The notes: generated by a model from the letters alone, not told the origin. A DNA stretch of 64,000 nucleotides from Sipunculus nudus (GCA_026874595.1 CM049318.1:14057241-14121240), one strand, 5' to 3'. Shown: positions 48,264-60,189, counted from the stretch's first letter. Numbers and translations are program-made.

Positions 48264-49807
48264 ATCACATGCCCCGTTGTAACATTTGTTTGAAACATAT
48301 GCTTTGTAATCAGATTATATTCTATAATCACTGCTAGCGTGTTTTTGGCATTAATATGTATATTAGTACATGTTGGCAAATCACATGCAATAGTACCAGC
48401 CTGTGCCAAATACCCCGGCACATCCTTGATTAGAGGCTTCCTTGTAAACCCCTGGTACAAATTTAGGATGTGATAAAAATGCAACCCCATTCAAATGCAT
48501 GCTCCAATTATACCAACAATGAATATCACTTGTCAGTTCTCCGGAGAAATACTCGCCTGCCTCTGACTTCATATGCTAAAAAGTTGTGTTTACCGATAAA
48601 ACTTTGCAATTGGCGCTTTGTCATACTCTTCAATGGAATGCACTTAGTCAGCTCCTCTCTTATTCTGCTGAGTTTATCCGCTTACACAGTCAAACAAATG
48701 ATTTAGTGCTATCTATATTAATCCCTAAAAAGCTGAAAACTGGCAAAATCAAAGTACCTTATATCAATTAATCATGAACCCGAATTTCCTAAGTTTCCGA
48801 ATCAAAGTGTACATACCCAAGGCACAGTCATTTTTATTGTCAGAAATAATTTAAAAAAATCACCCATATAAGCGATCACATTTCTAAACCCTTGATATGC
48901 CAAAAATCACTGCTTGCGTCAAACGGTGAAATATTTCAGGCACCCGCCTGGCACCAAACGGTAATTAAGTGTCATAGAAATATCAAGTTTTACCATTCAA
49001 ATCCGTCCACGAATGTTCGGTTAATCTCTTACTATGTTCAGATATCCTAACTGAACGATACGCAGTTAAAGATCAACTTTTGCCATGTATGCACCTGGTG
49101 TGACCAGTTTAGCTGAATGATCTACTTTTTTTTAACTTAGCATGATACTCCTATTCAGCCTAATCATTGACAGCCCTGCCTGCATGCAGATTACAGTTAT
49201 GAATGAGTCTAATTGTTCCATCCTCTTTCGGAATGGCACTAATGATACTTGGTTAAGTCATACACCATACATAATTTCCCAATGATATTTCTTTCATTAA
49301 TTCTGCCTCCGCGACCTCTCCATTAAGCACAGCTGACTTATGATTACCCATATGCACTGGAAAATGCACAGCACTATTACTTACTATGTCAAAACCATCT
49401 TTAACGCCTTCACTTAAAAATTCTTTATTGAGATAATTAGTTTCTTAAAGACAGCTTTGCCATTCAGATTTATGTTAACCCGACTGTTGTTGTATACGTA
49501 ACGGAGTCTAGCACAGACACGTTGCCCCCTCCAGAGCGTCATTAACAAAGGATTCATATCCTATCAACCCACCATTTTAAATATTTTATTTTTATGATTC
49601 TCAATGTCAGCAGCTCTTTAATATGTCAAATGTTAGTTCTAAAACCGATGATCTGTAGTTTTTGTCTTCAAAAATGAGTTATCAACAAACAAGAAGAATA
49701 GAATCATTGCATGATAAAAATATTTTCTCCCTTGCAATACTAAATGTGCGAGGTCTTAGGAAATACTTTAAAAGGAACAAAGTATTTTATGGCTTGTTAA
49801 CCATAAT

Positions 49808-50314
49808 ATGTCAGGGGGTATAGTTTTTTTTTGGCAAGAGACACACTCCATGAAAGACGATGAGATATCTTGGAATAATCAGAGGAAAGGAAAAAGTTAT
49901 TTTTCCAATTTTTATACCAATAGAAACTATGGTGTTAGTATTTATATTAGTCATAAACTGGATTATTCTGAATTATCTCCACATATAGACCACAATGGCA
50001 CATATATTATTCTGCATTGCTCTATTCAAGAAGCACCATTCGTATTAATTAATTGGTATGCACCTTACCATCCCAATGAGCAGGTATCCTTTTTTAAAGA
50101 TCTTTACAATCTCTTGTCTAATATACACAAAGATGAATCTGCTTCTATTTTATTGGGAGGCGACTATAACTTTCTCTATACAAGTTTAGATGCTAACGCT
50201 TATAATCCAGAACTGAGAGAAAAGAGTATATGCTGCGTAAAAGAAATTAAGGAAAAATTAAATCTTTGTGATATTTGGAGAATCCCAAATGAAACTAGTA
50301 GGAAGTATATTTAA
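49808..50314 (+). pseudogene. L1-Tx1-like apurinic endonuclease fragment
   Basis: A 168-codon open frame with the endonuclease/exonuclease/phosphatase fold motifs of L1-type ORF2: FWQETHS with the catalytic Glu (residues 8-14), VLINWYAPYHPNEQ (about 77-90), and LGGDYNFLYTSLDA with the Asp and Asn of the active site (about 116-129). The true N-terminus lies just upstream in another frame. The final SDH motif is after the stop (TDHSAH at about 50420-50440). Confidence 0.75.
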
Positions 50315-52683
50315 CGAACACTTAACCCATTAGTACAACGCCGGTTGGAATGTTTTATTGTATCGGACATCGTGCAAGATATTGTAGCAGAAAGCAAAAT
50401 TATACCGGCTGTAGATACAGACCATTCTGCCCACATTCAACATTTTTTTTAAAACCCAGAGGGTAAACATAACCCTTTACACTGGTGTTTAAATTGTTTG
50501 CTTGTCGAGGATGAGACATAAGTCAATAAAATGAAAAAGAATATCGAAATATGGTGCAGTGTACCGTGCACAGACAAAAGGTTCAAAAGGGAGTTCCTAA
50601 AATATCGCATTCGTGAATTTACCATCAGATACTGCAAAAATAAAGCACATAAATAGAGAAAGCATATATAGTAACTTTAAGAAAAGATGCCTACGCTTGC
50701 TGATATCCTTGAAAATAAAAGGAAATTAATAAAGACTGTTACTTCAAACAAAATAGCAATTAGAAGGTTATAATGACTAAAAACTAACGGTGCAATAGTC
50801 CGATCTCGTGCTCAATGGACAGAGAAAGGTGAACGCAGCTCCAAAACCTTATTGGGTTGGAAAGGTCTATTACATTGAAGAAACAACTGACAAGCTTTTA
50901 ATTGACGAGTCGGAAATATCAGAGATATTTAACGAAATAATATGTGCTCTAAAAACCAATATATAGGTAAATTCATAGACCAGACAAAATTATTTAAAAA
51001 ACGTAAATCTACCTCACTGTGGGTGAGGTCAAAAAGGCATTTAATGATATCAGAAACAATAAATCTCCAGGCAATGACGCTTTATCTAAAGATTTAATCT
51101 AGGTTTTTTTAAAGAACTTAGTGATATTTAAACAGAATGCTTAAATAAACAATTTAGTGGGAGAACTGACACCAAGCCAAAAACTGGTCATTATCACGCT
51201 TTTACCCAAACCTGGAAAAGATAAAAGACTAGTAAATTCATGAAGGCCTTTGAGTCTACTTCATACTGATATGATAAATCTTAAGTAAAAGTATGGCCAG
51301 AAGAATAATTAAAGTGTTATCCTCGGTTAGTGAGACTTATTTCTGATACTCTGTTTTATGTCGATAAATAAAAATAACCTGGAATTGTTTTTGGGGCCGA
51401 TATCGGGCTACCTTTGATTGCGTAAATCATAGATTTCTTTTTGCCGTTCTAGAGAGAGTCAGCTTTGGGGACTACTTTATCCGATGGGTTAAAGTTTTAC
51501 ATAACAAATTAGAAATTGCATTCTAAATAATTGATACTCATTCTTACACTTCTCTTTGGAAAGTTGTGTCCGCCGAGAAGGCCAACTTGCGCCATATTTA
51601 TGTATGGAAGTATTGCCAGCGAAATCAGACATAGTAAAGTTATTCAGGGAATCAAAATTGGAAAAGTAGATTTATAGTTATGCATGTTTGCTAACGACAT
51701 CACAGTTTTTCTTCAGGATGTTTCAGCTATAAAACAAACATTTGAGGTTTTGAATAAATTTGCTAATTTATCACTGAGTTTCAACTATGCAAAATCTTAA
51801 ATAGCCTGGATTTGGAAATGGATAGAACAGATACACACTAGAATTTAAAGTGGGTTGATTTGAGGAGAGAATGTATAGTAGTGCTAGGAATCCAATTTCC
51901 ATATGATAAAAATATTCTACAGAACAGTTTTAAATCTGTTGTGGAAAACTTGAACAATATTTTAAATTGTTGAATTAGCAGAAATCTATCTATATATGGA
52001 AGGATTATAGTCACCAAGTCATTTGCCTTGTAAACTACTTTATCTTTCACACTTTCCAGATCCTCCTTAACATATCATAGAGAAAGTTAAGTATCTTCTA
52101 AATAAGTTAATTTGGAAAAATAAAAAAGGCTAGGGAAAACATACGACTGCAATATTAGCACTGTTTGATAGGGGGTCTGAAAATATACGACTTTTAATGT
52201 CGTTAAAATAAACAAAGAATAATGAGGGTAAAGCGGTTGCTAAGTGATGCTAAATAGCCGCACAATTTACTATTAAATTCCATATTATTATCTATCAGGG
52301 ATTAAATTGCATAGGTTCAAATTTCTACGTCACTAGACTGCCAACAAAATTGCGAGATTTCTGTAAAAAATGCATCAAAACTGGGCATCATATAAGAATT
52401 CAATATCATGCACTTTTCAGGAAGTGCCTATTCAACCATTATTGAATAATGTGTATATAAAGGTTAACAAAAATAAATCTACTAAAGTAACTTGAACAAA
52501 TTTCATTTGAAGCAAATCAAATATATTATACATGATGATGGCTCTCTAAAGACATGGCAGCAATAAAAAATGGATCATGCAAAGAGTATTGATATCTTAA
52601 CATTGTTGTCACTTTGGAGATCAATACCAAAGTCATGGATATATATTATAAAGGACAATTAGCGAACTGGCCCAATTGAAAAT

Positions 52684-52929
52684 ATGAAAATATGGTATTT
52701 ACATTATACACTGAAAGACATACACAAGATTACCGCTAAACAGGTGTATGGCTCAATTATAAAAACAATCGCAAAGCGTCCTACAGCACAAAAATCCTTG
52801 AGGAAATCAAATCAAAAACATAATTTTACAATGCGGCCTGAAAAAAACATACAAAAGATTACCGATAAACATGTGTATAGCTCAATCATAAAATCAGTCG
52901 CAAAGCTCATTAATTCCTGGAGAAATTAA
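52684..52929 (+). pseudogene. L1-Tx1-like ORF2 C-terminal fragment with internal duplication
   Basis: The frame repeats itself: IHKITAKQVYGSIIKTIAK near the start and IQKITDKHVYSSIIKSVAK near the end, reflecting a DNA tandem duplication of about 129 bp (52719 and 52848). The phrase resembles the segment after the reverse transcriptase in L1-Tx1 elements where Lys-Ile-Thr-Ser-Lys and Tyr are common, followed by Pro-Thr-Ala. Not functional. Confidence 0.5.
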
Positions 52930-52959
52930 ATCAAAAACATAACTTCATTATAACTTAGG

Positions 52960-54115
52960 AGGAGATATATAAAGGCATATATGTAACAACGAAAGACCAA
53001 TAATGTAGAGAATTTCAATACAAATTAATTGACATTTTTTTGCTGTGAACAAAAATCTGTACAAGTGGATATGGACGTTCAGGTTGTTTCTAAACTGTCA
53101 GATCAATCGGATGGCCACATATACATGTGCTCCAATAAAGACTTTAAGACTTGTGTAAAGAAACCAAAATATAACAACAAGGAAAGAGGTTACATACATA
53201 TCTATGGTGAGGCGTACCACCTTTACAAAAAAAGATAAGCACAATTAAACACCGAGTCTTTTGTTCACGACATACAATACATTCCTTGTTGACGATTCAC
53301 CTGGTCACATCACCTTTGCTCTCACGTGATACGGAGTTTATTCACTGTTTGTCTCAGAGTGTCCCGTGTACCAAATAAACGCGCATACAGTCCATGGATG
53401 TAGGAAGTCCACAACTGACTCCCTCAGAAGTATATTCGTTTACCGTTTGTATATCACATTTTTCGTACTGTGCACAGAATATTCTTGTTGAGCCCAGAAT
53501 CAAAGGCTTTCACAGTTGGTGACTACTGGAATCATCTAGTTCTACGTAGTTGCGCGTCTAAAAATAGTCCTTTTGTTCTTCGCCTCTTTTCAACAAGAGT
53601 GCATTACCCGACAGTGTGTCCCTGGAGCTTGACCTAATCACCGAGTCCGGGTCGTGTTCATTTTACAATAAATTACATACATATATCTTTATATCGAATT
53701 GCGAAGGTCACTCTTATCTAGAAAATATATTACCCTGGTAGATAATTTGTAGGGGCATGATTGGCTCTGCACGAAGTCTCTTGGCGAGGTCTTAATGACA
53801 ATTGTGGTGAATGTTCTCGGTAACATGTTTGCGGAGCTCAGACTTTAATCGAAAAGTTTTGGTACACACACTAAACTAACTAGACTGGTACCAGGAATTT
53901 GGAATTCGGCAACCAACAGACAACAGAAAGTGGTGCGTAGATTACTAAAACATTTGTGAATTTTGGGTATTCAGACTTTTTTAGTTACTGGCCTCGCTAA
54001 CTGTCCCTAATATTGCCCGTGTGCGCTTGCGTGGGTTGCGCTGTTACCAGGTAACATAATAACCTTGAGGCACCAGTCGTCACGCTTCAGTAGTCAAGCG
54101 TGTGTATAACCCTGA
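52960..54115. other. Region upstream of the Rex1/CR1-like LINE
   Basis: An open frame at 53029-53238 is unrecognised. The more GC-rich part from about 53240 may be the 5' untranslated region of the LINE that starts coding at 54116, but no 5' boundary or target duplication was found. Confidence 0.35.
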
Positions 54116-55637
54116 ATGCGCTGTGAGGGGCGGCCGGGATCTGGCGCGTGCCCAGACAACAAGAAAGGGGCAGAGGTGAAGCTTTGCCAAGGGGACTTGA
54201 TGCTGTGCAGGGAATGTGAGTATGCTCACTTTCCAGATCGTTCGTTAATAGTAGTAGAGAAACGACAGCAAAACGAGTCTGCATCTAATAAATCCAATAA
54301 CTCTGGGAAAATAACAACAACAAAATCTGGTAGAAAATCTCAGTTCTTACAACAATCGACGCATGTTGAACTCCCTGAGCCTGATAATACTGATAATTTG
54401 CAAATCTCCAAAGCAACTGATCACTCGAGTACAGAGCTGTTTGTGAATGAGCTTTGTGTCAAACAAAATTCAAATTATGCCGTATGACATTCTTGTAAAA
54501 CTATGTGTTGATTTTTATACGGATAAATATGTTGAAGTTGCCAAAAAAATGTTTTTTGAAACTGCTTTCAAGTCACCCAATACACAGGGTCACAGTTACA
54601 AACCGCGGAAGATCAAACGTAGAGGAACTGACAAACGCCAGCATGACGTACAGGACATAGTTAATGCTTTTCTGGAGATACCAACACAAAACATCCCCGT
54701 GTATGTAGCCAGAGATCTGTCCAACTTACCACCTCTTAGTTTAAACAACTTTGACATATCAAAGCTTATAAAGGACATTGAATCATTAAAAATACAGATT
54801 CAGATTATTTCTGATGCTCAGGAAACGACACTCGCAGCCTGTACTACAATGGGCTCCGCAGCAGTGGATCAAATATGTACTAAGTGTACCCAGACGGATG
54901 TGCGCGTAGACGAGGGGATAACGGATGTGGCACATTCTGGGCAGAACAATATTCACGTGGACAATACTGACGTGTCAACTGACGTGTCAAGCAACAAAAC
55001 TGAAGTGGCAGGTAACAACACAGACAGGCCAGGCTCGATTCCAGATACGTGTCGTGATTCTGTACTGCAGAATGATGTAAATCAGGATGACGAGCTTCTC
55101 CGATTAGCGGCCATACAAGGAAGGATCCCTGGTTTTGGAGGTGACCAACTCAACGCCAATAATCAGCTCACATATGTACAGGCAGTTCGACGTAAAAAAA
55201 CACAGTCACAGGAGACATTACAGTCTGAGAGAGACAGAAGTCAATTTTCTACCAGCCGGAGAGAGGCATCACGACTGTACATTGACAACAACAGCTCCCG
55301 CTCTGAAGTTGTCACAGGTCGAGGTAGGAATTTCCGGTTGCGTGCAAAACATAGCTCTCCTCAAAGATCTGAATATCGGCACAACCAGCACCAAAAGCAG
55401 CGACAGTCTGTTGGCATATTCGTCTCTCGTCTAGTCAGAAACACCAGACCTCAGGATGTCATACGACATGTACTGCAGGAAACCGGTATGTCTGTGCGTT
55501 GCGAAGCATTGAGAACCAAGCATGACTCATACTCCTCATTTCTCTTGCGCCTCTCCCAGCGTGATCAGAACCGCCTCCTGGACCCCGCTACACGGCCTAC
55601 AGGTGCTATTGTTCGTAGGTACACAGAGTATATATAA
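54116..55637 (+). pseudogene. LINE ORF1 protein (one frameshift)
   Basis: Two frames overlap at 54447-54487 and read as one protein of about 500 residues with a single shift. The first (54116-54487) starts with a Cys-rich zinc-finger-like segment: Cys at residues 3 and 12, then LCQGDLMLCRECEYAHFPD, as in ORF1 proteins of several CR1-group LINEs. The second (54447-55637) has basic stretches (KPRKIKRRGTDKRQ), a short leucine-spaced helix (FDISKLIKDIESLKIQIQII), a long low-complexity polar linker, and a C-terminal domain with VGIFVSRLVRNTRPQDVIRH and YSSFLLRLSQRDQNRLLD. Such proteins bind element RNA. A partial alternative is that the overlap reflects programmed frameshifting, but simple decay is likelier. 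Confidence 0.7.
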
Positions 55638-55663
55638 CTAGTTTTTGTACGTAATGAACGTTA

Positions 55664-56245
55664 TTGGTAACTATGGACTTCTTAACCATCAGAACTGTAT
55701 CTTATAACTGCTATGGGCTGAAAACTAGCAAAGCTGATGTTTATAAAATATGTGAAAATGCTGATATTATCTTTCTTCAGGAGCTTTGGCTTAATAATGA
55801 TGAATTGTGTTTATTACGCACTATACACCCAGATTTTGATGCTATGGGGGTTAGTGGTATTGATGATACCTTGGGTATTTTATGTGGTCGTCCCTATGGC
55901 GGGATTGATATTTTAGTTCGTAAAACGTTATTACCATTTACTCAGTTTCAAACATATGATGATAGGAGGTTACTTTCTGTAACTCTCAATGTAAGTCAAA
56001 TGCAGTATTTCTTTTTAAATGTGTATATGCCCTATCGGAGTGATGATAATTATGAGTCTTATTTGGATTACCTTGGTAAAATTGTTTCAATATTGGAAAG
56101 TGCACCTACTAGCTATATAGCTGTGGTTGGGGATTTTAATGCTAATGTTAACTCCAAATTTGAGAAAGAACTTTCTCAAACTTGTGAACTTGCTAACCTA
56201 ATAATATCCGATTTTATTCATTTAGGTAAAAACTCCGGTTGCTAA
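55664..56245 (+). pseudogene. LINE ORF2 endonuclease domain (cut by one nonsense codon)
   Basis: 193 codons with the apurinic endonuclease motifs in order: VSYNCYGLK with the Asn (about residues 11-19), IFLQELWL with the catalytic Glu (about 36-43), NVYMPYRSD, and VVGDFNANV with Asp and Asn (about 158-166). The frame ends at TAA (56243-56245) but the same frame continues at once with TYVSDAYSTTSWLDHFVC and then GSDHLPLS, which supplies the last active-site Ser-Asp-His. So this is one reading frame with one premature stop, not two genes. Confidence 0.85.
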
Positions 56246-58161
56246 ACTTATGTAAGTGATGCTTATTCCACCACTTCTTGGTTAGATCATTTTGTTTGTA
56301 GTCATGACATGCACTCTGTTATCTGTGATATTTCTATTCTTGATAAGCTACCTGGGTCCGATCACCTTCCGTTGAGTGCCTCTTTCTCTGTGAACCTGCA
56401 GGGTAATATCAGTTTCAGGAATGATGTTTGTACGGAACAGTCACAACCTGTGTTTATGTGTTCTCTTGCTAATCAAATTGCAGTGATTGCCTACACAACA
56501 CATTCAGCTATTACTTTATCTGAGATTAAGCTACCTGCCGCACTAAGGTGTATCAATCCAAATTGTGATTTATCTAACCGTAAAACACAATTAGATTTGT
56601 TTTACTCTTATATATGTTCTGCTCTGTGTAAGAGTAGTGAAATTCACATAGGTGTTTGTAAAACCAAAAATACCAGTGACTATATTGTACCAGGGTTTAA
56701 TGATTATGTAAAAGATCTTCACAGGGAAGCAAGACATGCGTATATTATCTGGAGAGATATGGGCAAACCGAGGTATGGTCCAATTAATGATCTCATGAGA
56801 CGTTCAAGGTTAAATTTTAAGTATGCCTTAAGACAGTGTCAAAGAGCTGAAGATACAGCTAGAGCGGATGCTATGGCTAAGTCTCTAGATAAAGGAGATA
56901 CGATTTCATTTTGGAAAAATGTTAGAAAATGTCACAACAAAAATGTACCCCTAGCATCGAAAGTTGACGGTAGAGTCGGAGCTGATAATATTACTGACAT
57001 GTGGCGTGATCATTATTATTCTCTATTCAACAGTGTGAAAAGTCCGACACATATAAAGTCCAGGGTAACTGATAACATACAATCTCATATTGGTATTAAT
57101 TCAATGATGGTGTCACCCGAGCAGGTCTTGGTAGGCATTCAGACGCTAAAGCGCGGTAAAGCTTGTGGTGTGGATGGTCTTGCGGCTGAGCACTTCATTT
57201 ATGCAAGTAAACTTATTTGTGTTCTCCTATCCCTTCTATTTACTGCTTTTTTGCCTCATGGTTATTTGCCTGATAAGTTTATGCAATCTGCTCTTGTACC
57301 TTTGATTAAAAATAAGTCTGGTGACTGTAGCGAGGAGAGTAACTATAGGCCGATAACGCTAGTTACTGCCTGCTCGAAACTTCTAGAACAAATTTTGCTT
57401 GAATGTATTGACTGTTATCTGGTAACGTCTGACTATCAATTTGGATTTAAAAAAGCTCACTCTACAGATATGTGCATTTATACCCTAAAAGTGTAATTCA
57501 GTACTATAGAGATTATAACAGTCCAGTCTATACTTGTTTTTTAGATGCCTCCAAAGCGTTTGATAGAATTGATCACTGGATATTATTTGATAAACTAATC
57601 ACACGTGGTGTGCCACTCATTGTGGTTCGAATCTTACTATATTGGTATCGGAATCAACGCCTATGTATAAAATGGGGTTACACTACTTCCAGTTTCTTTA
57701 ATATCTCTAACGGGGTAAGACAAGGGGGTATATTGTCTCCGAAATTGTTTGCTTTTTATACAGACTCCTTGTCGGCGAACTTGTTACTTTGTAACGCTGG
57801 TTGTTATGTTAGTGAGGTATGTATGAACCATTTAATTTACGCTGATGATATTTGTCTTGTTGCACCTAGTCCATCAGGCTTGCAGAAACTTTTAGATGTT
57901 TGTGTGTCTTATAGTCAATTACACAATATCTCGCTTAATCCTGCCAAAACGTTGTATATGGTATTTAAACCCAGAAAATGTAACTTAACTTGCCCTAGTG
58001 TTAGTATTGATGACACACCGATCAAATATGCAAAAAATGCAAAGTATCTTGGTTATATATTCAGTGGCAGTTGTAAAGATGATGACAATATGATGCGTCA
58101 AACGAGACTTTTCTATGTACGCTCTAATATACTTTTACTTGACTTTTCCCCATTGTACTAA
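56246..58161 (+). pseudogene. LINE ORF2 reverse transcriptase (one frameshift)
   Basis: Continues ORF2 after the nonsense codon. Reverse transcriptase blocks in order: GKACGVDGLAAEHF (about 57160-57200), SNYRPITLVTACSKLLEQIL (57340-57400), DYQFGFKKAHST (57430-57466), then after a one-base loss in an A-run near 57488 the frame moves: FLDASKAFDRIDHW (57538-57579), NGVRQGGILSPKLFAFYTD (57709-57765), the catalytic YADD (57838-57849), and NPAKTLYMVF. All three catalytic Asp are present. These signatures fit the Rex1/CR1/L2 group better than L1 or RTE. Confidence 0.85.
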
Positions 58162-58498
58162 GGCTGTCAAAATTAAGCTGTTCAAAAGTTATTCTCTCGT
58201 TTTTTACTGCCCGTTTCTATGAACTGATTATTGTTCGTCTTGTTTCAATAAATTACGTGTTGCATTCAATGATGTGCACCGTAAATTAATAGGTTATCAA
58301 CGGAATGATAGTGCTAGTCTTATGTTTGTGAAACATGGTTTTAATAATCTCGAGGCTGAGTTGAGGACATGTATCTTCGCTTTTATAAGACGAACTGAAT
58401 GCTCAGCCAGTCCTCTCATACGCTGTCTTGTAAACAGCATGAATGTACAAGCTGGTAGAATACAAACACATTGCAATGAATGTCTGTATCATAAATAG
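58162..58498 (+). pseudogene. LINE ORF2 C-terminal region (frameshifted)
   Basis: After a shift near 58140 the protein resumes as TFPHCTKAVKIKLFKSYS, an in-frame stop, then FNKLRVAFNDVHRKLIGYQR and onward to TAG-free sequence ending at 58498. The phrase VAFNDVHRKLIG is the usual segment after the thumb in CR1-group reverse transcriptases. Known elements encode no further enzyme here. Confidence 0.65.
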
Positions 58499-58607
58499 AA
58501 GCGTGAATATCTAATGATGCATCATAATGTTTTTAATTGTATCTTATTTTACTATACTATACCATTTTACTGTACTATTTTATATGGGCTGTGGCCTGAA
58601 ATAAACT

Positions 58608-58628
58608 TCTATCTATCTATCTATCTCT
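58608..58628. repeat. (TCTA)n LINE tail
   Basis: Tetranucleotide repeat directly after TGAAATAAACT. Marks the 3' end of the LINE. Confidence 0.85.
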
Positions 58629-58689
58629 CTTGAAGTGCCCATCACAGGTATCAAATGGAATGACAGTCCTTCGGCAAAATGCAACATTA

Positions 58690-59760
58690 TATCTGAAGTC
58701 CTTTACAGAGATCACAAAGCACCCTTCCTAAGATATACTCTATAACCAAAGATAGACGCCATCTCCCAGGTGTATCGAAAGAAAGTAGACCGACCCCTGG
58801 ACTGCTCAGTTCCTCAGAGTACACCCAACTGGCTTAGCTGAACCGGCGTTTGTAAAGAATTTCCTTGTACTTATTTCTTATATGAGACTGCTGACGTCAC
58901 AACTTAGGTTTGCTTCTAAGCCAATCACCACTTCCATCCACGTTGAATGTCAATAATAAACATTAATTTTAATGTGGTCACGCCCCGAGGGATGACACCG
59001 TGAGAAAATTAACCTAAACAAGTGCTTTGATGTCCATAACAGACAGCAGTTACTAAAGAGACCGCCAAACAGAGTCGGCAATCATGGAGTTAAGGTGCAC
59101 TGAAAGTAAAATCAAGAGGAGGCAGGTGTGCCTTTTGACTACTAAACTGATTTGAAAATCGACATTAAACGAAACATGTGTTGCCACTTTCTAACGTTCC
59201 CCCGCTTATATCTAAACATGATACTCTGTAGCCATATACAATAAATTAGCTAAACAATCTTCTGCTCATAAATCCTACTTTAATATACAAAGTTATAACC
59301 AAGTCACCGTCCTCTGATGACACCACTCCCCCTTAAAAATAAGGATCCATTACAAGCTACATAAAGACATTATAAATTACTGATTCATTAAAAGTTATTT
59401 GATGATATTATACAATACTAATCCATTACAAGTTATGTTAAAACATTATAAATAACCGATCTATTACAGGTTATGTAAACATATTATACATTACTGATCT
59501 ATTACAAGTTATATTAAAACATTATACAAGTCATATCCATATACACTATGTGTCTTAACAAATTTCTACAATATCCAATCCAGTTACTTCTGATAATCTG
59601 CTTAGAAAGTCTGGTCAATGGTTACACTTGTCAGAAACAGCCTTTATCTCAAATCTAAACCCCTGCAACAGTAAAGCCCATCTCATTACGCTTTTGTTCA
59701 CGCACTTGGCTTTGCTAATACATTTGAGAGGTATATGGTCTGTTTGAATGGAGAACGGTC
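58690..59760 (-). mobile_element. Ty3-type LTR retrotransposon 3' region, copy 1 (decayed)
   Basis: Collinear with 60920-61880 in the order: TTTACAGA..TCACAAAGC (58702), TATATGAGACTGCTGACGTC (58879), a tandem array of about five 38-bp units (59344-59530), and CACTTGGCTTTGCTAATACA (59703-59722), which on the minus strand is the end of the RNase H coding region (ISKAKCVN). The part up to about 59340 may be LTR; exact ends were not found. Confidence 0.6.
59344..59530. repeat. 38-bp minisatellite (about five units)
   Basis: Units start GATCCATTACAAG or close variants at about 59344, 59383, 59420, 59459 and 59498, each ending in an ACATTATA-A-TACT-like phrase. The same repeat occurs with about three units at 61580-61690 inside the sister copy. 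Confidence 0.8.
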
Positions 59761-60180
59761 TACATGACAAGTAGATCGCAAATTTCTATACTGCCCAAGA
59801 AATTGCTAAACAGTCTCTCTAAATGGTAGAGTAATATTTCTCTCTAGCCAGAAATTTTCTGCTAGCATAAGCTATCGGATGCATCATCCCATCATGTTCC
59901 TTCATTAGGATACTATCGATTCCTACATCGGACGCGTTGCATTTTAGGCAGAACAGTGTACTGAAATCTGGCAGTCTCAGAATGGGACGATCAGCCAGCT
60001 TAGCTTACCACTTCTCATGGACCTCATTCAAGGCCAACTTACTAGGCTGTCCTTTCCGCGTAAGGTACCGGTTTCTCAGCATAGTTCGGCATGAACTTCC
60101 GGTTATAATCGTTGGACCTAACAAGGCTCGCAAGTCTTTCCTGGCTGTCGGTCCTTCTACGCTTTGATTTTTTTAAGGAG
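59690..60180 (-). pseudogene. Ty3-type reverse transcriptase/RNase H fragment
   Basis: Minus-strand translation gives, with stops and shifts, the end of the reverse transcriptase (SNDYNRKFMPNYAEKPVPYA, about 60080-60135) and the RNase H start NASDVGIDSILMKEHDGMM, then HPIAYASRKFLAREKYYST, a stop, DCLAISWAV, and FSIQTDHIPLKCISKAKCVN (59690-59755). This is the classical Ty3 order, in which RNase H directly follows the reverse transcriptase. The expected first Asp of RNase H reads Asn. Integrase was not found; sequence right of 60350 is unassigned. Confidence 0.8.
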
Positions 60181-60189
60181 CGACGGGTT

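Larger units (their letters stand above)
47330..49470 (-). mobile_element. DIRS-like tyrosine-recombinase retroelement (decayed)
   Basis: Read on the minus strand the three enzymatic parts appear in DIRS order, in broken frames. Reverse transcriptase (about 49450-48580) has PKEDGTIRLIHNCNLHAG (49182-49235), LPFGARRVPEIFHRLTQAV (48908-48964) and KSMTKRQLQSFIGKHNFLA (about 48620-48570). RNase H (about 48520-47985) has SNQGCAGVFGTGW, IHINAK, IIKSDN, LRGLFWLLALYNF and ADCLSR. A tyrosine recombinase follows (47734-47400): RQYLYIFRFFHKLAGYPNP, then RKLPIMVLILRSIF and FWAVFLVAFFGF. The recombinase C-terminus with its catalytic Tyr is cut off where block D begins. Several stops and frameshifts make it dead. 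No terminal repeats were found. Confidence 0.75.
49690..52950 (+). mobile_element. L1-Tx1-like LINE, ORF2 region (decayed)
   Basis: The order of L1-type ORF2 motifs is visible across frames. Endonuclease start: SLAILNVRGLRKYFKRNKV (49728-49786). Endonuclease body: 49808-50314. Reverse transcriptase: KKAFNDIRNNKSPGNDALS (about 51030-51090), KLVIITLLPKPGKDKRLVN (about 51183-51240), a palm motif FANDITVFL in place of the usual F/Y-A-D-D (about 51690-51715). C-terminal: PTAQKSL-like segment (52684-52930). Many stops and frameshifts; no intact reverse transcriptase. The catalytic D-D appears as N-D. Ends roughly where TAATGTAGAG-like anonymous sequence begins. Confidence 0.75.
54116..58630 (+). 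mobile_element. Nearly complete Rex1/CR1-superfamily LINE
   Basis: Two-ORF non-LTR retrotransposon. ORF1 (54116-55637) has a Cys-rich N-terminus, a short coiled coil and an RNA-binding-like C-terminus. ORF2 (55664-58498) has an apurinic endonuclease followed by a reverse transcriptase with an intact YADD. The 3' end has TGAAATAAA then a (TCTA)n tail (58608-58628), the simple-repeat tail seen in CR1-type elements in place of poly(A). Only about four disabling changes were found: a frameshift in ORF1 (54447-54487), a TAA at 56243-56245, a one-base loss near 57488 and a frameshift near 58140. The copy is therefore the youngest large element in the window. Confidence 0.85.
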
